From the NCBI GenBank assembly GCA_018369555.1, contig JAGZCC010000013.1, forward strand, positions 1-44,320: 44,320 nucleotides of DNA, written 5' to 3'. How positions within the stretch are numbered: position 1 is the stretch's first letter; each line of letters begins with the position of its first letter. The notes below the pieces were generated by a model that saw only the letters and a program-made list of their open reading frames with translations, made no database searches and was not told where the DNA came from. Source of the DNA: Thomasclavelia spiroformis. Lineage in GTDB: Bacteria > Bacillota_I > Bacilli_A > Erysipelotrichales > Coprobacillaceae. Shown in pieces: positions 25,853-34,458 of the stretch. A program made the translations under genes and the position numbers.

Positions 25853-26795
25853 TATTAATTCGACCCATTTCTCTAAATTTATTATATCGTTTATTTATTA
25901 AAGAACCCTTCGATAATTTCATTAATTCCTCTAAACTATCACGAAGATAAATTCTTAAACGTTTATACGCATATTCACGATTCTTAGTAATTCCACCTCG
26001 TGGCTCTTTAATAATCTTATCAATAATTTTCATTTCATATAAATCAGCAGAAGTCATTTTCATTAATTCAGCTGCCTCACTAACTCTACTACCATTTTTA
26101 TCTTTCCATAAAATTGAGGCAAAACCTTCTGGTGACAGAACCGAATAAACACTATTTTCAAGCATTACAATTCGATCACCAATACTCAATGCTAATGCTC
26201 CTCCGCTACCACCTTCACCAATTACAATAACAATAATTGGTACTGTCAATTTTGACATTTCCATTAAATTACGAGCTATTGCTTCTCCAATTCCATGTTT
26301 TTCCGCTTCAAGTCCAGGATATGCCCCTGGTGTATCTACAAAGGTAATGATTGGCCGATTGAATTTTTCTGCTTGTTTCATCAATCGCATCGCTTTACGA
26401 TAGCCCTCTGGTGAAGACATTCCAAAATTACATCTTAAATTTTCTTCTAAAGTTCTACCTTTAAGATGACCAATTACCGTACATGGAATATTATTGAACA
26501 TTGCTAACCCACCGACAATTGAACCATCATCTTTATATAAACGATCCCCATGCAACTCAATAAAATCATCAAATAGATTTTCAATATATTCATAAACATT
26601 TGGTCGTTCAGCTTTACGTGCTAAATAAAGACGATCATAAGCACTTATATTTCGATAAGCTTCTGCTTCGAGTTTAGCTTTTGTATTTTCTAAATCCTGA
26701 ATTTGTAAAGTATGATCTATTTCCTGATCATCTTTTAATTTTAATAATTCTAATTCAATTTCTTTAATTTTAATTTCTTTTTCCTGAAGTGACAT
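25845..26795 (-). CDS. accA: Acetyl-CoA carboxylase carboxyltransferase subunit alpha
   Basis: A 316-residue subunit of acetyl-CoA carboxylase that with AccD transfers CO2 from biotin to acetyl-CoA. It has the coiled N terminus, ARKAERPNVYEYIENLF, GGLAMFNNIPCTVIGH, FVDTPGAYPGLEAEKHG and IVIGEGGSGGALALS with the oxyanion glycines. The start overlaps the accD stop (TAATG). Confidence 0.95.
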   Translation of the reverse strand: MSLQEKEIKIKEIELELLKLKDDQEIDHTLQIQDLENTKAKLEAEAYRNISAYDRLYLARKAERPNVYEYIENLFDDFIELHGDRLYKDDGSIVGGLAMFNNIPCTVIGHLKGRTLEENLRCNFGMSSPEGYRKAMRLMKQAEKFNRPIITFVDTPGAYPGLEAEKHGIGEAIARNLMEMSKLTVPIIVIVIGEGGSGGALALSIGDRIVMLENSVYSVLSPEGFASILWKDKNGSRVSEAAELMKMTSADLYEMKIIDKIIKEPRGGITKNREYAYKRLRIYLRDSLEELMKLSKGSLINKRYNKFREMGRINND

Positions 26796-27667
26796 TATTG
26801 ACCCCCCCGGCTATGCATTTTTAACAATTTAATAATTGTATTACGCATATCCTTACGTTCTACAATCATATCAACAAACCCATGTTCTTGCATAAATTCT
26901 GTTTTTTGAAAACCATCAGGTAATTTTTGTTTTATCGTTGATTCAATTACTCGTGGTCCTGCAAAACCAATTAAAGCATCAGGTTCACCAATAATAATAT
27001 CACCTAACATCGCAAACGAGGCTGTTACCCCTCCAGTTGTTGGATGTGTAATATAAGATATATACAATAAACCTGCATCATTATACTTTGCTAAAGCCGC
27101 ACTAGTTTTTGCCATTTGCATCAAAGAGATAATTCCCTCTTGCATTCTTGCTCCTCCAGAAGCAGTAAAAATAATAAGCGGTACTTTTCTTTTAGTCGCA
27201 TGTTCAATTGCCTTAGTGATTTTTTCACCTACCGCACCAGACATACTCCCCATTAAAAAACATGAATCCATGACACAAACCACTACTTTTTTTCCACCAA
27301 TTTTTCCAGTTGCACAAACAACTGCTTCATCAAGTCCAGTTGTCTGTTCTAATTTAGCTAATTTATCTTTATAATCCGGAAACATTAATGGATCGTTAGA
27401 TTTTATATTTTGATATAATTCTTTATATTTACCCCCATCATACAAAAGATTCAAACGTGTATAAGCTCTCATTTTTAAATGAGCCCCACAAGCTGGACAA
27501 ACATAATAATTTTCTTTAAGTTCTTCACTTAAAATTGACTCCCCACATTTATCACATTTAGTATACAAACCATCAGGTACATCAATTCTTTTTTTATCGT
27601 TTAATTTATTGCGAAATGACTTAAATAAATTCAATTTTTCTTTTCGCGCTTTAAATAATTCTTCCAT
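26795..27667 (-). CDS. accD: Acetyl-CoA carboxylase carboxyltransferase subunit beta
   Basis: A 290-residue partner of AccA. Four Cys in CDKCGES and CPACGAHL (residues ~38-60) form the AccD zinc ribbon; the crotonase-like core follows with VCVMDSCFLMGSMSGAVG and FTASGGARMQEGIISLMQM. It starts three bases after accC. Confidence 0.95.
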   Translation of the reverse strand: MEELFKARKEKLNLFKSFRNKLNDKKRIDVPDGLYTKCDKCGESILSEELKENYYVCPACGAHLKMRAYTRLNLLYDGGKYKELYQNIKSNDPLMFPDYKDKLAKLEQTTGLDEAVVCATGKIGGKKVVVCVMDSCFLMGSMSGAVGEKITKAIEHATKRKVPLIIFTASGGARMQEGIISLMQMAKTSAALAKYNDAGLLYISYITHPTTGGVTASFAMLGDIIIGEPDALIGFAGPRVIESTIKQKLPDGFQKTEFMQEHGFVDMIVERKDMRNTIIKLLKMHSRGGQ

Positions 27668-27670
27668 TTA

Positions 27671-29023
27671 TTATCCCACCAACTTATCTAAGTTATTTTC
27701 AATAAAACTTGTATCAAAATTTCCTTTTACATATTCTCCCATATGTAAAATCAAATATTGTAGTTCTTGATTAGTGTCTATGCCATCAATCACCAACTCT
27801 GCAAGTACTCGTCGCATTCTTCGAATCGCTTCCAAACGATTTGATCCATGAACAATGACTTTTGCAATCATTGAATCATAATGTGATGATACCTCATAGC
27901 CTTGATATAACGCAGTATCAATTCTAACCCCTAAGCCCCCAGGTAAATGTAAACTATTTACTATTCCTGGACAAGGCCTAAACCCCTCTTTGGGATTTTC
28001 TGCATTAATACGACATTCAATAGCATGACCATTTAAATGAATATCACTTTGTTTATAAGTTAATTTTTGATTAGCTGCTATTCTAATTTGCTCTCTTATT
28101 AAATCTACGCCAGTTATCATTTCTGTAATTGGGTGCTCTACTTGAATACGCGTATTCATCTCAATAAAATAATAATTTCCATCTTGATCAAGAACATATT
28201 CAATTGTACCTGCACTACGATAGCCAGCGCCCTTAGCTGCTTTAATAGCATCTTCACCCATCTTTTGTCTCAATAAAGGTGTTAATGCTTTACTTGGAGC
28301 TTCTTCAATCATTTTTTGATTACGACGTTGAATAGAGCAATCACGTTCCCCTAAATGAATAACATTACCATAATTATCAGCTAAAATTTGAAATTCAATA
28401 TGCTTTGGATTCAAAATCAATTTTTCAATATACATATCATCATCTCCAAAACACGCCTTTGCTTCAGCTTTAGCTGTTAAATATGCATTATCAAATTCTT
28501 CTTCACTAAAAGCTTTGCGCATCCCACGACCACCGCCTCCAGCTGAAGCCTTAATTAAAACTGGAAAACCAATTTCTTTAGCTATTTTTCTAGCCTCATC
28601 TAAAACATTAACACTGCCATCACTTCCAGGAACTACCGGAACATTAGCTGTAATCATTTTTTGACGTGCCATGCTTTTATTTCCCATCATATCAATAATA
28701 TCACCACTTGGTCCAATAAAAGTCATTCCACATTCTTCAACTAATCGCGCAAATGTTGAGTTTTCAGATAAAAATCCAAATCCAGGATGAATAGCATCGC
28801 ATCCAAGAGCAGTAGCTGCACTTAGTATATTTTTCATATTCAAATAACTGTCAGTGGCTTTAGCTGAACCAATACAAACTGCATGATCTGCCAATTGCAC
28901 ATGCAAAGAAGTTTTATCAACATTAGAATAAATCGCTACAGCTTCAATCCCTAACTCCTGACAAGTTCGAATAATTCTTACCGCGATTTCGCCACGGTTG
29001 GCAATTAAAATTCGTTTAAACAT
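27671..29023 (-). CDS. accC: Acetyl-CoA carboxylase biotin carboxylase subunit
   Basis: A 450-residue ATP-grasp enzyme that carboxylates the biotin on AccB. FKRILIANRGEIAVRIIRTC opens it; the glycine loop is KASAGGGGRGMR, with HIEFQILAD, ERDCSIQRRNQK and the active-site FIEMNTRIQVEHPITE. The ATG at 29023 has GAAGGT upstream and lies one base after the accB stop; an ATG at 29038 is inside accB and rejected. Confidence 0.96.
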   Translation of the reverse strand: MFKRILIANRGEIAVRIIRTCQELGIEAVAIYSNVDKTSLHVQLADHAVCIGSAKATDSYLNMKNILSAATALGCDAIHPGFGFLSENSTFARLVEECGMTFIGPSGDIIDMMGNKSMARQKMITANVPVVPGSDGSVNVLDEARKIAKEIGFPVLIKASAGGGGRGMRKAFSEEEFDNAYLTAKAEAKACFGDDDMYIEKLILNPKHIEFQILADNYGNVIHLGERDCSIQRRNQKMIEEAPSKALTPLLRQKMGEDAIKAAKGAGYRSAGTIEYVLDQDGNYYFIEMNTRIQVEHPITEMITGVDLIREQIRIAANQKLTYKQSDIHLNGHAIECRINAENPKEGFRPCPGIVNSLHLPGGLGVRIDTALYQGYEVSSHYDSMIAKVIVHGSNRLEAIRRMRRVLAELVIDGIDTNQELQYLILHMGEYVKGNFDTSFIENNLDKLVG

Positions 29024-29024
29024 A

Positions 29025-29474
29025 CTAACTACCTTCAATCATCATTAATACTTGATCATATTCTACTAAATCTTCTGTATTAACCATAATTTCAGTCACT
29101 GTACCATCAATAGGAGCTTTAATCTCATTCATTACTTTCATCGCCTCAATAATGCATAATACTTGACCTGCTTTTACTTTACTTCCAACTTCAACATACG
29201 GTTTAGCAGTTGGCGAACTTGCTGCATAAAACACCCCTACAATCGGTGATTTAACTGGCGTTGCTAAAGTTAAAGTTTCTTCTTTTGGCTCAATCGCTAC
29301 AGTTTGATCAACCGGCACTTGTACAACTGGAGTTGCAACTGGTGCACTAACTGCATTAACTCCTGCAGAAGCTTTCTCCAATTCTAATTTAACATCTTCC
29401 ATTTCAACTTTCATTTTAAAAACTTCTGAATTTTCAAATTCACTGATAAGTTGTTTTACTAAATCAATTTTCAT
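29025..29474 (-). CDS. accB: Acetyl-CoA carboxylase biotin carboxyl carrier protein
   Basis: A 149-residue carrier with an N-terminal helix region, an Ala/Pro/Val-rich linker (~45-75) and a C-terminal biotinyl domain with PIVGVFYAASSPTAKPYVEV and the biotinylation motif EAMKVMNEI. AAAGGAG precedes the ATG. It is separated from acpP by ~115 bases with a hairpin and FabT-like sites, so it may have its own promoter. Confidence 0.95.
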   Translation of the reverse strand: MKIDLVKQLISEFENSEVFKMKVEMEDVKLELEKASAGVNAVSAPVATPVVQVPVDQTVAIEPKEETLTLATPVKSPIVGVFYAASSPTAKPYVEVGSKVKAGQVLCIIEAMKVMNEIKAPIDGTVTEIMVNTEDLVEYDQVLMMIEGS

Positions 29475-29488
29475 AATTTCTCCTTTAT

Positions 29489-29501
29489 TTTGAATACCAA
29501 A
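29489..29501 (-). promoter_or_regulatory. Weak FabT-like site before accB
   Basis: Minus strand TTTGGTATTCAAA, a match to TTTGA-N3-TCAAA with one arm mismatch, about 15 bases before the accB start and close to TTGACA at 29510-29515. Confidence 0.35.
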
Positions 29502-29532
29502 ACAAATTTTGTCAAAAAATAAATGTTCATAA

Positions 29533-29545
29533 TTTGAACATCAAA
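29533..29545 (-). promoter_or_regulatory. FabT-like operator between acpP and accB
   Basis: Minus strand TTTGATGTTCAAA has perfect TTTGA/TCAAA arms. TTGATG in it and TATTTT 17 bases on (29516-29521) could be a weak accB promoter that the site would block. Confidence 0.5.
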
Positions 29546-29561
29546 ATATTTTTTTGTAAAA

Positions 29562-29588
29562 TTATTACCCAGTTCAACTGGGTAATAA
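29562..29588 (-). terminator. Hairpin after acpP, possible partial terminator
   Basis: Perfect 11-bp stem TTATTACCCAG/CTGGGTAATAA with a 5-base loop, four bases after the acpP stop. The T tract is short (TTTT), so read-through to accB is likely; this would give ACP more message than the other genes. Confidence 0.6.
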
Positions 29589-29591
29589 AAA

Positions 29592-29825
29592 TTAAGCATT
29601 AGCTTTAATATAATCTACGATATCTTGTACTGTTTTAATTTCAGTTGCTTTTTCATCAGGAATTTCAATATCAAATTCTTCTTCAACAGCCATAATTAAT
29701 TCAACTGCATCTAATGAATCAGCTTCTAAATCTTCTTTTAAGTTAGCTTCTAAAGTTACTGCATCTTCATCACAGCTTAATGAATCTACAATTATTTCTC
29801 TTACTTTTTCAAATTCTGTATTCAC
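29592..29825 (-). CDS. acpP: Acyl carrier protein
   Basis: A 77-residue acidic four-helix protein that carries growing acyl chains. The phosphopantetheine Ser is in EADSLDAVELIM, preceded by VTLEANLKEDL and followed by EEEFDIEIPDEKA, as in all ACPs. GAGGAGG stands before the ATG. It is the first gene of the fatty acid operon, which suits the need for the carrier in excess. Confidence 0.97.
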   Translation of the reverse strand: MNTEFEKVREIIVDSLSCDEDAVTLEANLKEDLEADSLDAVELIMAVEEEFDIEIPDEKATEIKTVQDIVDYIKANA

Positions 29826-29858
29826 GTTTATATCCTCCTCGTGTGTATCTACGCATAC

Positions 29859-29902
29859 ATTATAGCAAAATCAAAACATTTGTAAATAGTTTGATAATCA
29901 AA
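29859..29902 (-). promoter_or_regulatory. Operon promoter with FabT operator
   Basis: Minus strand TTTACA (29881-29886), 16-base spacer, TATAAT (29859-29864) with an extended TGC. Three bases upstream of the -35 is TTTGATTATCAAA (29890-29902), identical to the core of the FabT operator known from streptococci. A further TTGACA lies at 29908-29913 but has no good -10. Confidence 0.8.
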
Positions 29903-30042
29903 ATTTTTGTCAAAATATAAAAAATCACTCAAAACACCAGTAAAATCAATTAGTTTGTTAATAAAAAAATTATCACATAACCCTATTTTTATTAATATAT
30001 TTTGCCCTAAATAACAATTTAGCCACTACATAAAAAGATTTT

Positions 30043-30750
30043 TTAAACACTTTCTACTTTATCCTTTAAAAAAGATTTACAACAAATTTCAATTTTCTCC
30101 ATTTTTATTTTACTATCAAAATTTTTATAATCCAACCTTTTAATTAACCTTTCAAGAAAACCATGTTTACTTACATATTCAAAACTATAATTAAAATTCA
30201 GCCCAAAAACTAACGCTAAAAAAGATACCCAACGATCCAAATCCGTCTTTCGATTAACACTTAAAATAGTTTGCTGATGCATAAATGTTTCAAAAATATC
30301 ATCACTAATCATATCATTTTCCAAGTCATTTTGACTAACATTCAAAAACGCTTCAAACAACTCCAATAATCCTGTATTAAAAATATCAATTTTATCTCCA
30401 TCACGAATAATTTGACAATGTAGATATGTATAATTATCTAAATCCGGTTCGATTTCATATTTATTATGATTAAATATTGCTGTTTTAATTAACGAATAAT
30501 ATTGTTTATCAATTTCAAACAATTCAATTAACCCATCATTAAATAATATTTCAATTCCTAAAGCAGCATGATCGATAGTTTTACTATCAATAAAACTATC
30601 ATATCTTCGTAATTGTTCAAATCTACCAATATCATGAAGCAATCCAATCAAACCAGCTAATTCAATATCTTCTTGTTTCAATTTTAAACTTTGTGCTATT
30701 TCTTGACATCGTTTCATAACTCGATAAGTATGCTTTATTTTCAGCGACAC
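30043..30750 (-). CDS. HD-domain protein (predicted phosphohydrolase) with disrupted 5' end
   Basis: A 235-residue HD protein as readable from a GTG at 30750: HTYRVMKRC gives the first metal His, LLHDIGRFEQ holds the HD pair (residues 39-40), with IFNHNKYE and IRDGDKIDIF completing the site. Such proteins hydrolyse nucleotides or other phosphates. In the same frame ~20 further codons upstream look like the usual family N terminus (AQQVFNYYVHKYDVNDD), but the ATG at 30822, which has GGTGAAG before it, reaches a TAA at codon 4, before an A8 run. The GTG has no ribosome site. The gene is thus probably damaged or poorly translated. Confidence 0.7.
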   Translation of the reverse strand: MSLKIKHTYRVMKRCQEIAQSLKLKQEDIELAGLIGLLHDIGRFEQLRRYDSFIDSKTIDHAALGIEILFNDGLIELFEIDKQYYSLIKTAIFNHNKYEIEPDLDNYTYLHCQIIRDGDKIDIFNTGLLELFEAFLNVSQNDLENDMISDDIFETFMHQQTILSVNRKTDLDRWVSFLALVFGLNFNYSFEYVSKHGFLERLIKRLDYKNFDSKIKMEKIEICCKSFLKDKVESV

Positions 30751-30955
30751 TTTATCATCATTTACATCATACTTATGAACATAGTAATTAAATACTTGTT
30801 GTGCTTTTTTTTAATCTATCATTTTCTTCACCCAAATATATTATAATCAAATAGAAAATATTTTACTATACAATCAACATTATTTTTATAACGTAAAATA
30901 ATTCTTTTCTTTACCATTAATAATATGGTATATTTATAGCCAAGGATGTGATTAA

Positions 30956-31450
30956 ATGGAACTAAGACCTACAACAAAAAATGATTTAATTGAAGTGATT
31001 AAAATAATCAATCAGGCAAAACAATATTTTAAAAACGAAGGAATCGACCAATGGCAAGATGGTTATCCCAATGAAGACTCAATTATCAACGATATCAACC
31101 AACACGAAGCATATGTTCTAGAAAATAATGGTAAGATTCTTGCAACTGCAATGATCTCAACTAATATTGAACCTACCTATAACTATATCGAAGGTAATTG
31201 GTTACAAAACAATAAATATCTAGTCATTCATAGAATTGCTATATGCAATGATCAAAAAGGTAGAGGACTAGCTAAGATTATTATCGATGAAGCTTTAAAA
31301 CTTCATCCAAATATTCATAGTATCCGTATTGATACTCATGATGATAATTTATCTATGCAACGTTTTTTAATTAAATACGGTTTTACATACTGTGGTACAA
31401 TTTACCTTGAAAATAAAAGCACTCGCCGTGCATATGAAAAAATCATTTAA
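30956..31450 (+). CDS. GNAT-family N-acetyltransferase
   Basis: A 164-residue acetyltransferase. Visible are MELRPTTKNDLIEVIKIINQAK, DQWQDGYP, a strand VIHRIAICNDQKGRGLAKII with the acetyl-CoA-binding Q-x-x-G-x-G/A loop, and IRIDTHDDNLSMQRFLIKYGFTYCG. The acceptor substrate is unknown. AAGGATG lies eight bases before the ATG. Single gene. Confidence 0.9.
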   Translation: MELRPTTKNDLIEVIKIINQAKQYFKNEGIDQWQDGYPNEDSIINDINQHEAYVLENNGKILATAMISTNIEPTYNYIEGNWLQNNKYLVIHRIAICNDQKGRGLAKIIIDEALKLHPNIHSIRIDTHDDNLSMQRFLIKYGFTYCGTIYLENKSTRRAYEKII

Positions 31451-31519
31451 AAACTATTCATTTTATGCATATTTTCAATAATTAAGCATACTTTAAAATG
31501 TACTTAAGGAGGTAAATAT

Positions 31520-31969
31520 GTGGAAGAATATGGACTAATGATTTTAGATAATATTGGTGGAATGAATTCAAAAGTATCTACTATTAACCAATATATATAC
31601 AACTATATTATTATTGATGATAATTTTTGTGAATTAAAAAAACTTTTTATAGACATGGCTAAAGATGAAATGAAACATTTAAATATCTTAATGAACTTAG
31701 CTTTATCTTTAAATATGAATCCTAGATGGTGGACTTGTTTAAATGACCAATGTTGTTACTGGTCACCATCTTATCTAAATTACAGTTATCAAATTACAAA
31801 TATTATTATTAACGCTTTAGAAATGGAATATAAAATGATCCATAAATTATTACACCAAACAAAAATAATTGATGATTCAAAAATTATATCCATTTTAAAT
31901 AATATCATTTACGACAATAAAAAACACATCATCCAATTAAAAAGATGGGAGAGTAAATTAGTTAGATAA
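31520..31969 (+). CDS. Ferritin-like protein with incomplete metal ligands
   Basis: A 149-residue all-helical protein from a GTG at 31520 (AAGGAGG eight bases upstream). It resembles the ferritin-like/manganese-catalase-like proteins of Clostridia: TINQYIYNYI, AKDEMKHLNIL, NPRWWT...CCYWSPSYLNY, MEYKMIHKLL and YDNKKHIIQLK. Helix 2 keeps the Glu-xx-His pair and helix 3 its Glu, but the helix 1 Glu (usually SELTAI-QY) reads Lys and the helix 4 Glu (usually DE-xH) reads Asn. A working di-metal site is therefore doubtful. The function of the family is not settled. Confidence 0.65.
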   Translation: MEEYGLMILDNIGGMNSKVSTINQYIYNYIIIDDNFCELKKLFIDMAKDEMKHLNILMNLALSLNMNPRWWTCLNDQCCYWSPSYLNYSYQITNIIINALEMEYKMIHKLLHQTKIIDDSKIISILNNIIYDNKKHIIQLKRWESKLVR

Positions 31970-31995
31970 ACTAACTAATTAATCTTCCATCTTTT
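31940..31995. terminator. Long inverted repeat spanning two convergent stop codons
   Basis: Outer arms AAAAGATGG (31940-31948)/CCATCTTTT (31987-31995) enclose a perfect inner stem TTAGTTAG (31958-31965)/CTAACTAA (31971-31978). Both genes end inside it. Confidence 0.6.
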
Positions 31996-32996
31996 AATAA
32001 TTGCAACAATTCTAAATTTTGAGTTGCACTACCAACATAATTATTTATACCATTTAATCTTGCTATCCTACTTCTATTTTCAAAACTAATATCTTCTCCA
32101 ATTTGCTTTAGCGCATTAACAAAACTATCACCTACATAATCAGGATTCGATAAATAGTTTATTTTCCCTTCAATTACTTGATCATTTACCCAGCCTTGAT
32201 CTTCACCAATTAAATAAGGATTCCGAGCATTTTTTACAATTCTTGTAATTCTCCCAACATTTCGATATGGTCTTAAAGGATTCGTTGACTCACTTGTTAA
32301 AAAAACATAATTAAATCTTACATTATCTCCCACTTTATATTTTTCTATCGGTATAGTTTTATTAAAATTATTTTTTCCAGCCACACTAATAATTTTTGGA
32401 AAATCTTTATAACAATAATTTAAATCAACTATCGTTGATATCCCTTCAACCCAACCAGTAGAAGAATATTGCCACATATCATAATCCTTATCAAAATTCA
32501 ATTCAGCCGCATAATTAGCAACCCAGCGAGTATACTTATCAAAAATCTCACTAGTTAATTTTGTCTTCCACCAATACAAAGATGCATACATTCCTACAAA
32601 ATAGCCATTTGTTTCTAACTCATCAGCAAATGCCTTTGCAATATTTGCAATTACCTCATTTGATTGTCTTCCAGTTGTATTTTCATCTTCTAAATCATAG
32701 TAGATTGGATATGCCATTTTATAATTCTTAACCAATCTCATAACATGACGAGCCTCACTTCTAGCATCCTCAACATTTTTAGCATATGAATATAAATAAA
32801 CCCCAAAAGGAATATTTAACCTAGTACACTCATCAGCATTTCGCTTAAACAATTTATCATCTTGACCTGCTATGTCTTGACCATATCCGCAACGTATAAT
32901 GGCAAAATCAACATGATTTTTAACAATTTCCCAATTAATCAAACCTTGATATTGTGAAACATCAATTCCATTTGTTAAAACATCTCTTCGTAACAT
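31971..32996 (-). CDS. GH25 family lysozyme with C-terminal wall-binding domain
   Basis: A 341-residue muramidase. The GH25 barrel covers ~1-195: NGIDVSQYQGLINWE, AIIRCGYGQ, FGVYLYSYA and PIYYDLEDE with the catalytic acids, then YDMWQYSS. An SH3-like middle (KVGDNVRFNYVFL) and a C-terminal ~50-residue module (DSFVNALKQIGEDISF...QLLKDGRLIS) resemble wall-binding ends of phage-type lysins. There is no signal peptide, as in many endolysin-like enzymes, so release may need lysis or a holin-like partner. The ATG at 32996 has GGGAGG upstream; the ATG at 33011 overlaps that site. Confidence 0.88.
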   Translation of the reverse strand: MLRRDVLTNGIDVSQYQGLINWEIVKNHVDFAIIRCGYGQDIAGQDDKLFKRNADECTRLNIPFGVYLYSYAKNVEDARSEARHVMRLVKNYKMAYPIYYDLEDENTTGRQSNEVIANIAKAFADELETNGYFVGMYASLYWWKTKLTSEIFDKYTRWVANYAAELNFDKDYDMWQYSSTGWVEGISTIVDLNYCYKDFPKIISVAGKNNFNKTIPIEKYKVGDNVRFNYVFLTSESTNPLRPYRNVGRITRIVKNARNPYLIGEDQGWVNDQVIEGKINYLSNPDYVGDSFVNALKQIGEDISFENRSRIARLNGINNYVGSATQNLELLQLLKDGRLIS

Positions 32997-33080
32997 TATT
33001 TTTCCTCCCATATAAATATATGATCAATTATAAAAAAATGTGTGATTTTTCCAGCAATATTTTTATTTATTTTATAAATA

Positions 33081-33089
33081 TGTTATAAT
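33081..33089 (+). promoter_or_regulatory. Extended -10 promoter of the first NlpC/P60 gene
   Basis: TGTTATAAT is a consensus extended -10; no good -35 is visible. It implies a 5' leader of ~55 bases. Confidence 0.45.
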
Positions 33090-33152
33090 TATTCTGTTAT
33101 GTTTTTATATCATTTTTTTGAATTTAACATAACAACAAATGGAGGTAATAAA

Positions 33153-34355
33153 ATGAAAAAACTATTTATTTCTGCCCTTGGGGTATGTACAATATTAACA
33201 TTAGTTGTTTCTCCATCTTCAATCAAAGCAACAGACTTTGAAGGACAAGAAGATAAATACATGAAAATATGTGCTTCTTCTAATTTATCAGACAGTAATG
33301 TAAATACATGTAGAGAATTTAATTCATATTTAAAAAAGAAAAATAAAGACTTAACTAGTCAAATTAACAGTACCAAATCAATGGTTTCTAATACCAAAGC
33401 TAATCTTGATAGCATTAGTGCTGAAATCTCAACACTAAATGATGAAATAGCTTTAAAAGAAGCTGAAATTAATTATTTAGAAACTTCTATTTCTAATTTA
33501 GAAACAAGCATTGAAAAAAAAGAAATTGAATTAAAAGATCGAATGTATTCTATGCAATCATATATGAATAATAATTCATACATAGAATATATTTTTGGAG
33601 CAGCTGATTTTTCAGATATGTATTCAAGAATTGAAAGTATTAACGAATTAACTGCATATGATAAAGATTTAGTATCTCAATTAACTGAAGAAAAAAAACA
33701 AGTTAAATCACAAAAAAACACTGTTGAAAGTGTAAAAGCTAATATCGAAAACCAACGCGAATCTAAAAAAACATTGCAAGAACAATTCCAAGCATTATAC
33801 ATCAAACAAAATGCTGAAATAATTGCACAAGAAAAAGCTGCTTTACAAGCTCAAAATCAAAGCGATAAAATCGATGATAATTTAGCTGCTTTTGCTGCGG
33901 CGGTAAAAGAATCAGAAGTTTCTGATGGCAGTGTTATTTCAGGAAATTCAGAAATTGGAAATAAAATAGCAAATATGGCTTTAAGTAGACGGGGTAGCCC
34001 TTATGTATATGGTGCTTGTCACAGTATGTCTGAAATAGCTAACCCAAACCAATCAAGATTTGATTGCTCAGGTCTTGTTAGCTGGGCTTTCTATCAATCT
34101 GGTGTAAATATTGGTAGCAATAGTACAAAAACATTAGCCAATAAAGGAATAAGTGTATCACGTAGTAGCATGCAAGCTGGTGACATTATCTTATTTAGTA
34201 GTAACGGTAGTGCCAGTGGCATCCATCATGTAGGTATCTATATCGGTGGTGGTAATATGGTACACGCTCCACAAACTGGTGATGTCGTAAAAATTGCTTC
34301 ACTTAGCAGTTCTTATTATCAAGCTCATTGGTACGATGTAAGAAGATTATACTAG
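33153..34355 (+). CDS. Secreted peptidoglycan hydrolase, PcsB/CwlO-like coiled coil plus NlpC/P60
   Basis: A 400-residue exported endopeptidase. Signal peptide MKKLFISALGVCTILTLVVS with cleavage near IKA, a long coiled coil (~65-250) with the PcsB-type motif LKDRMYSMQSYMNNNSYIEY, and a C-terminal NlpC/P60 domain with Cys in RFDCSGLVSWAFY and His in HHVGIYIGGGNMVHAP. It cleaves stem peptides; PcsB/CwlO types are usually switched on by FtsEX. The ATG at 33153 has GGAGG eight bases upstream. The mature start DFEGQEDKYMKICAS...NTCREF, with two Cys, is shared with the next gene. Own terminator at 34354-34380. Confidence 0.93.
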   Translation: MKKLFISALGVCTILTLVVSPSSIKATDFEGQEDKYMKICASSNLSDSNVNTCREFNSYLKKKNKDLTSQINSTKSMVSNTKANLDSISAEISTLNDEIALKEAEINYLETSISNLETSIEKKEIELKDRMYSMQSYMNNNSYIEYIFGAADFSDMYSRIESINELTAYDKDLVSQLTEEKKQVKSQKNTVESVKANIENQRESKKTLQEQFQALYIKQNAEIIAQEKAALQAQNQSDKIDDNLAAFAAAVKESEVSDGSVISGNSEIGNKIANMALSRRGSPYVYGACHSMSEIANPNQSRFDCSGLVSWAFYQSGVNIGSNSTKTLANKGISVSRSSMQAGDIILFSSNGSASGIHHVGIYIGGGNMVHAPQTGDVVKIASLSSSYYQAHWYDVRRLY

Positions 34356-34380
34356 ATAAGCAACTTTGCTTATCTTTTTA
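34354..34380 (+). terminator. Terminator after the first NlpC/P60 gene
   Basis: AGATAAGCA (34354-34362), loop ACTT, TGCTTATCT (34367-34375), then TTTTTA. Confidence 0.8.
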
Positions 34381-34458
34381 TTTAAGTAATAAATTTGATA
34401 ATTAGCATTTACATATATCTTTATTTATAGGATAATTATTTTGTATCGAGGTGATTAA

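Noticed and set aside
31940..31995. TTAGTTAG/CTAACTAA dyad as a metal-regulator operator
   Set aside because: It lies across two convergent stop codons, far from any start, inside a larger hairpin; a terminator is the simpler reading.
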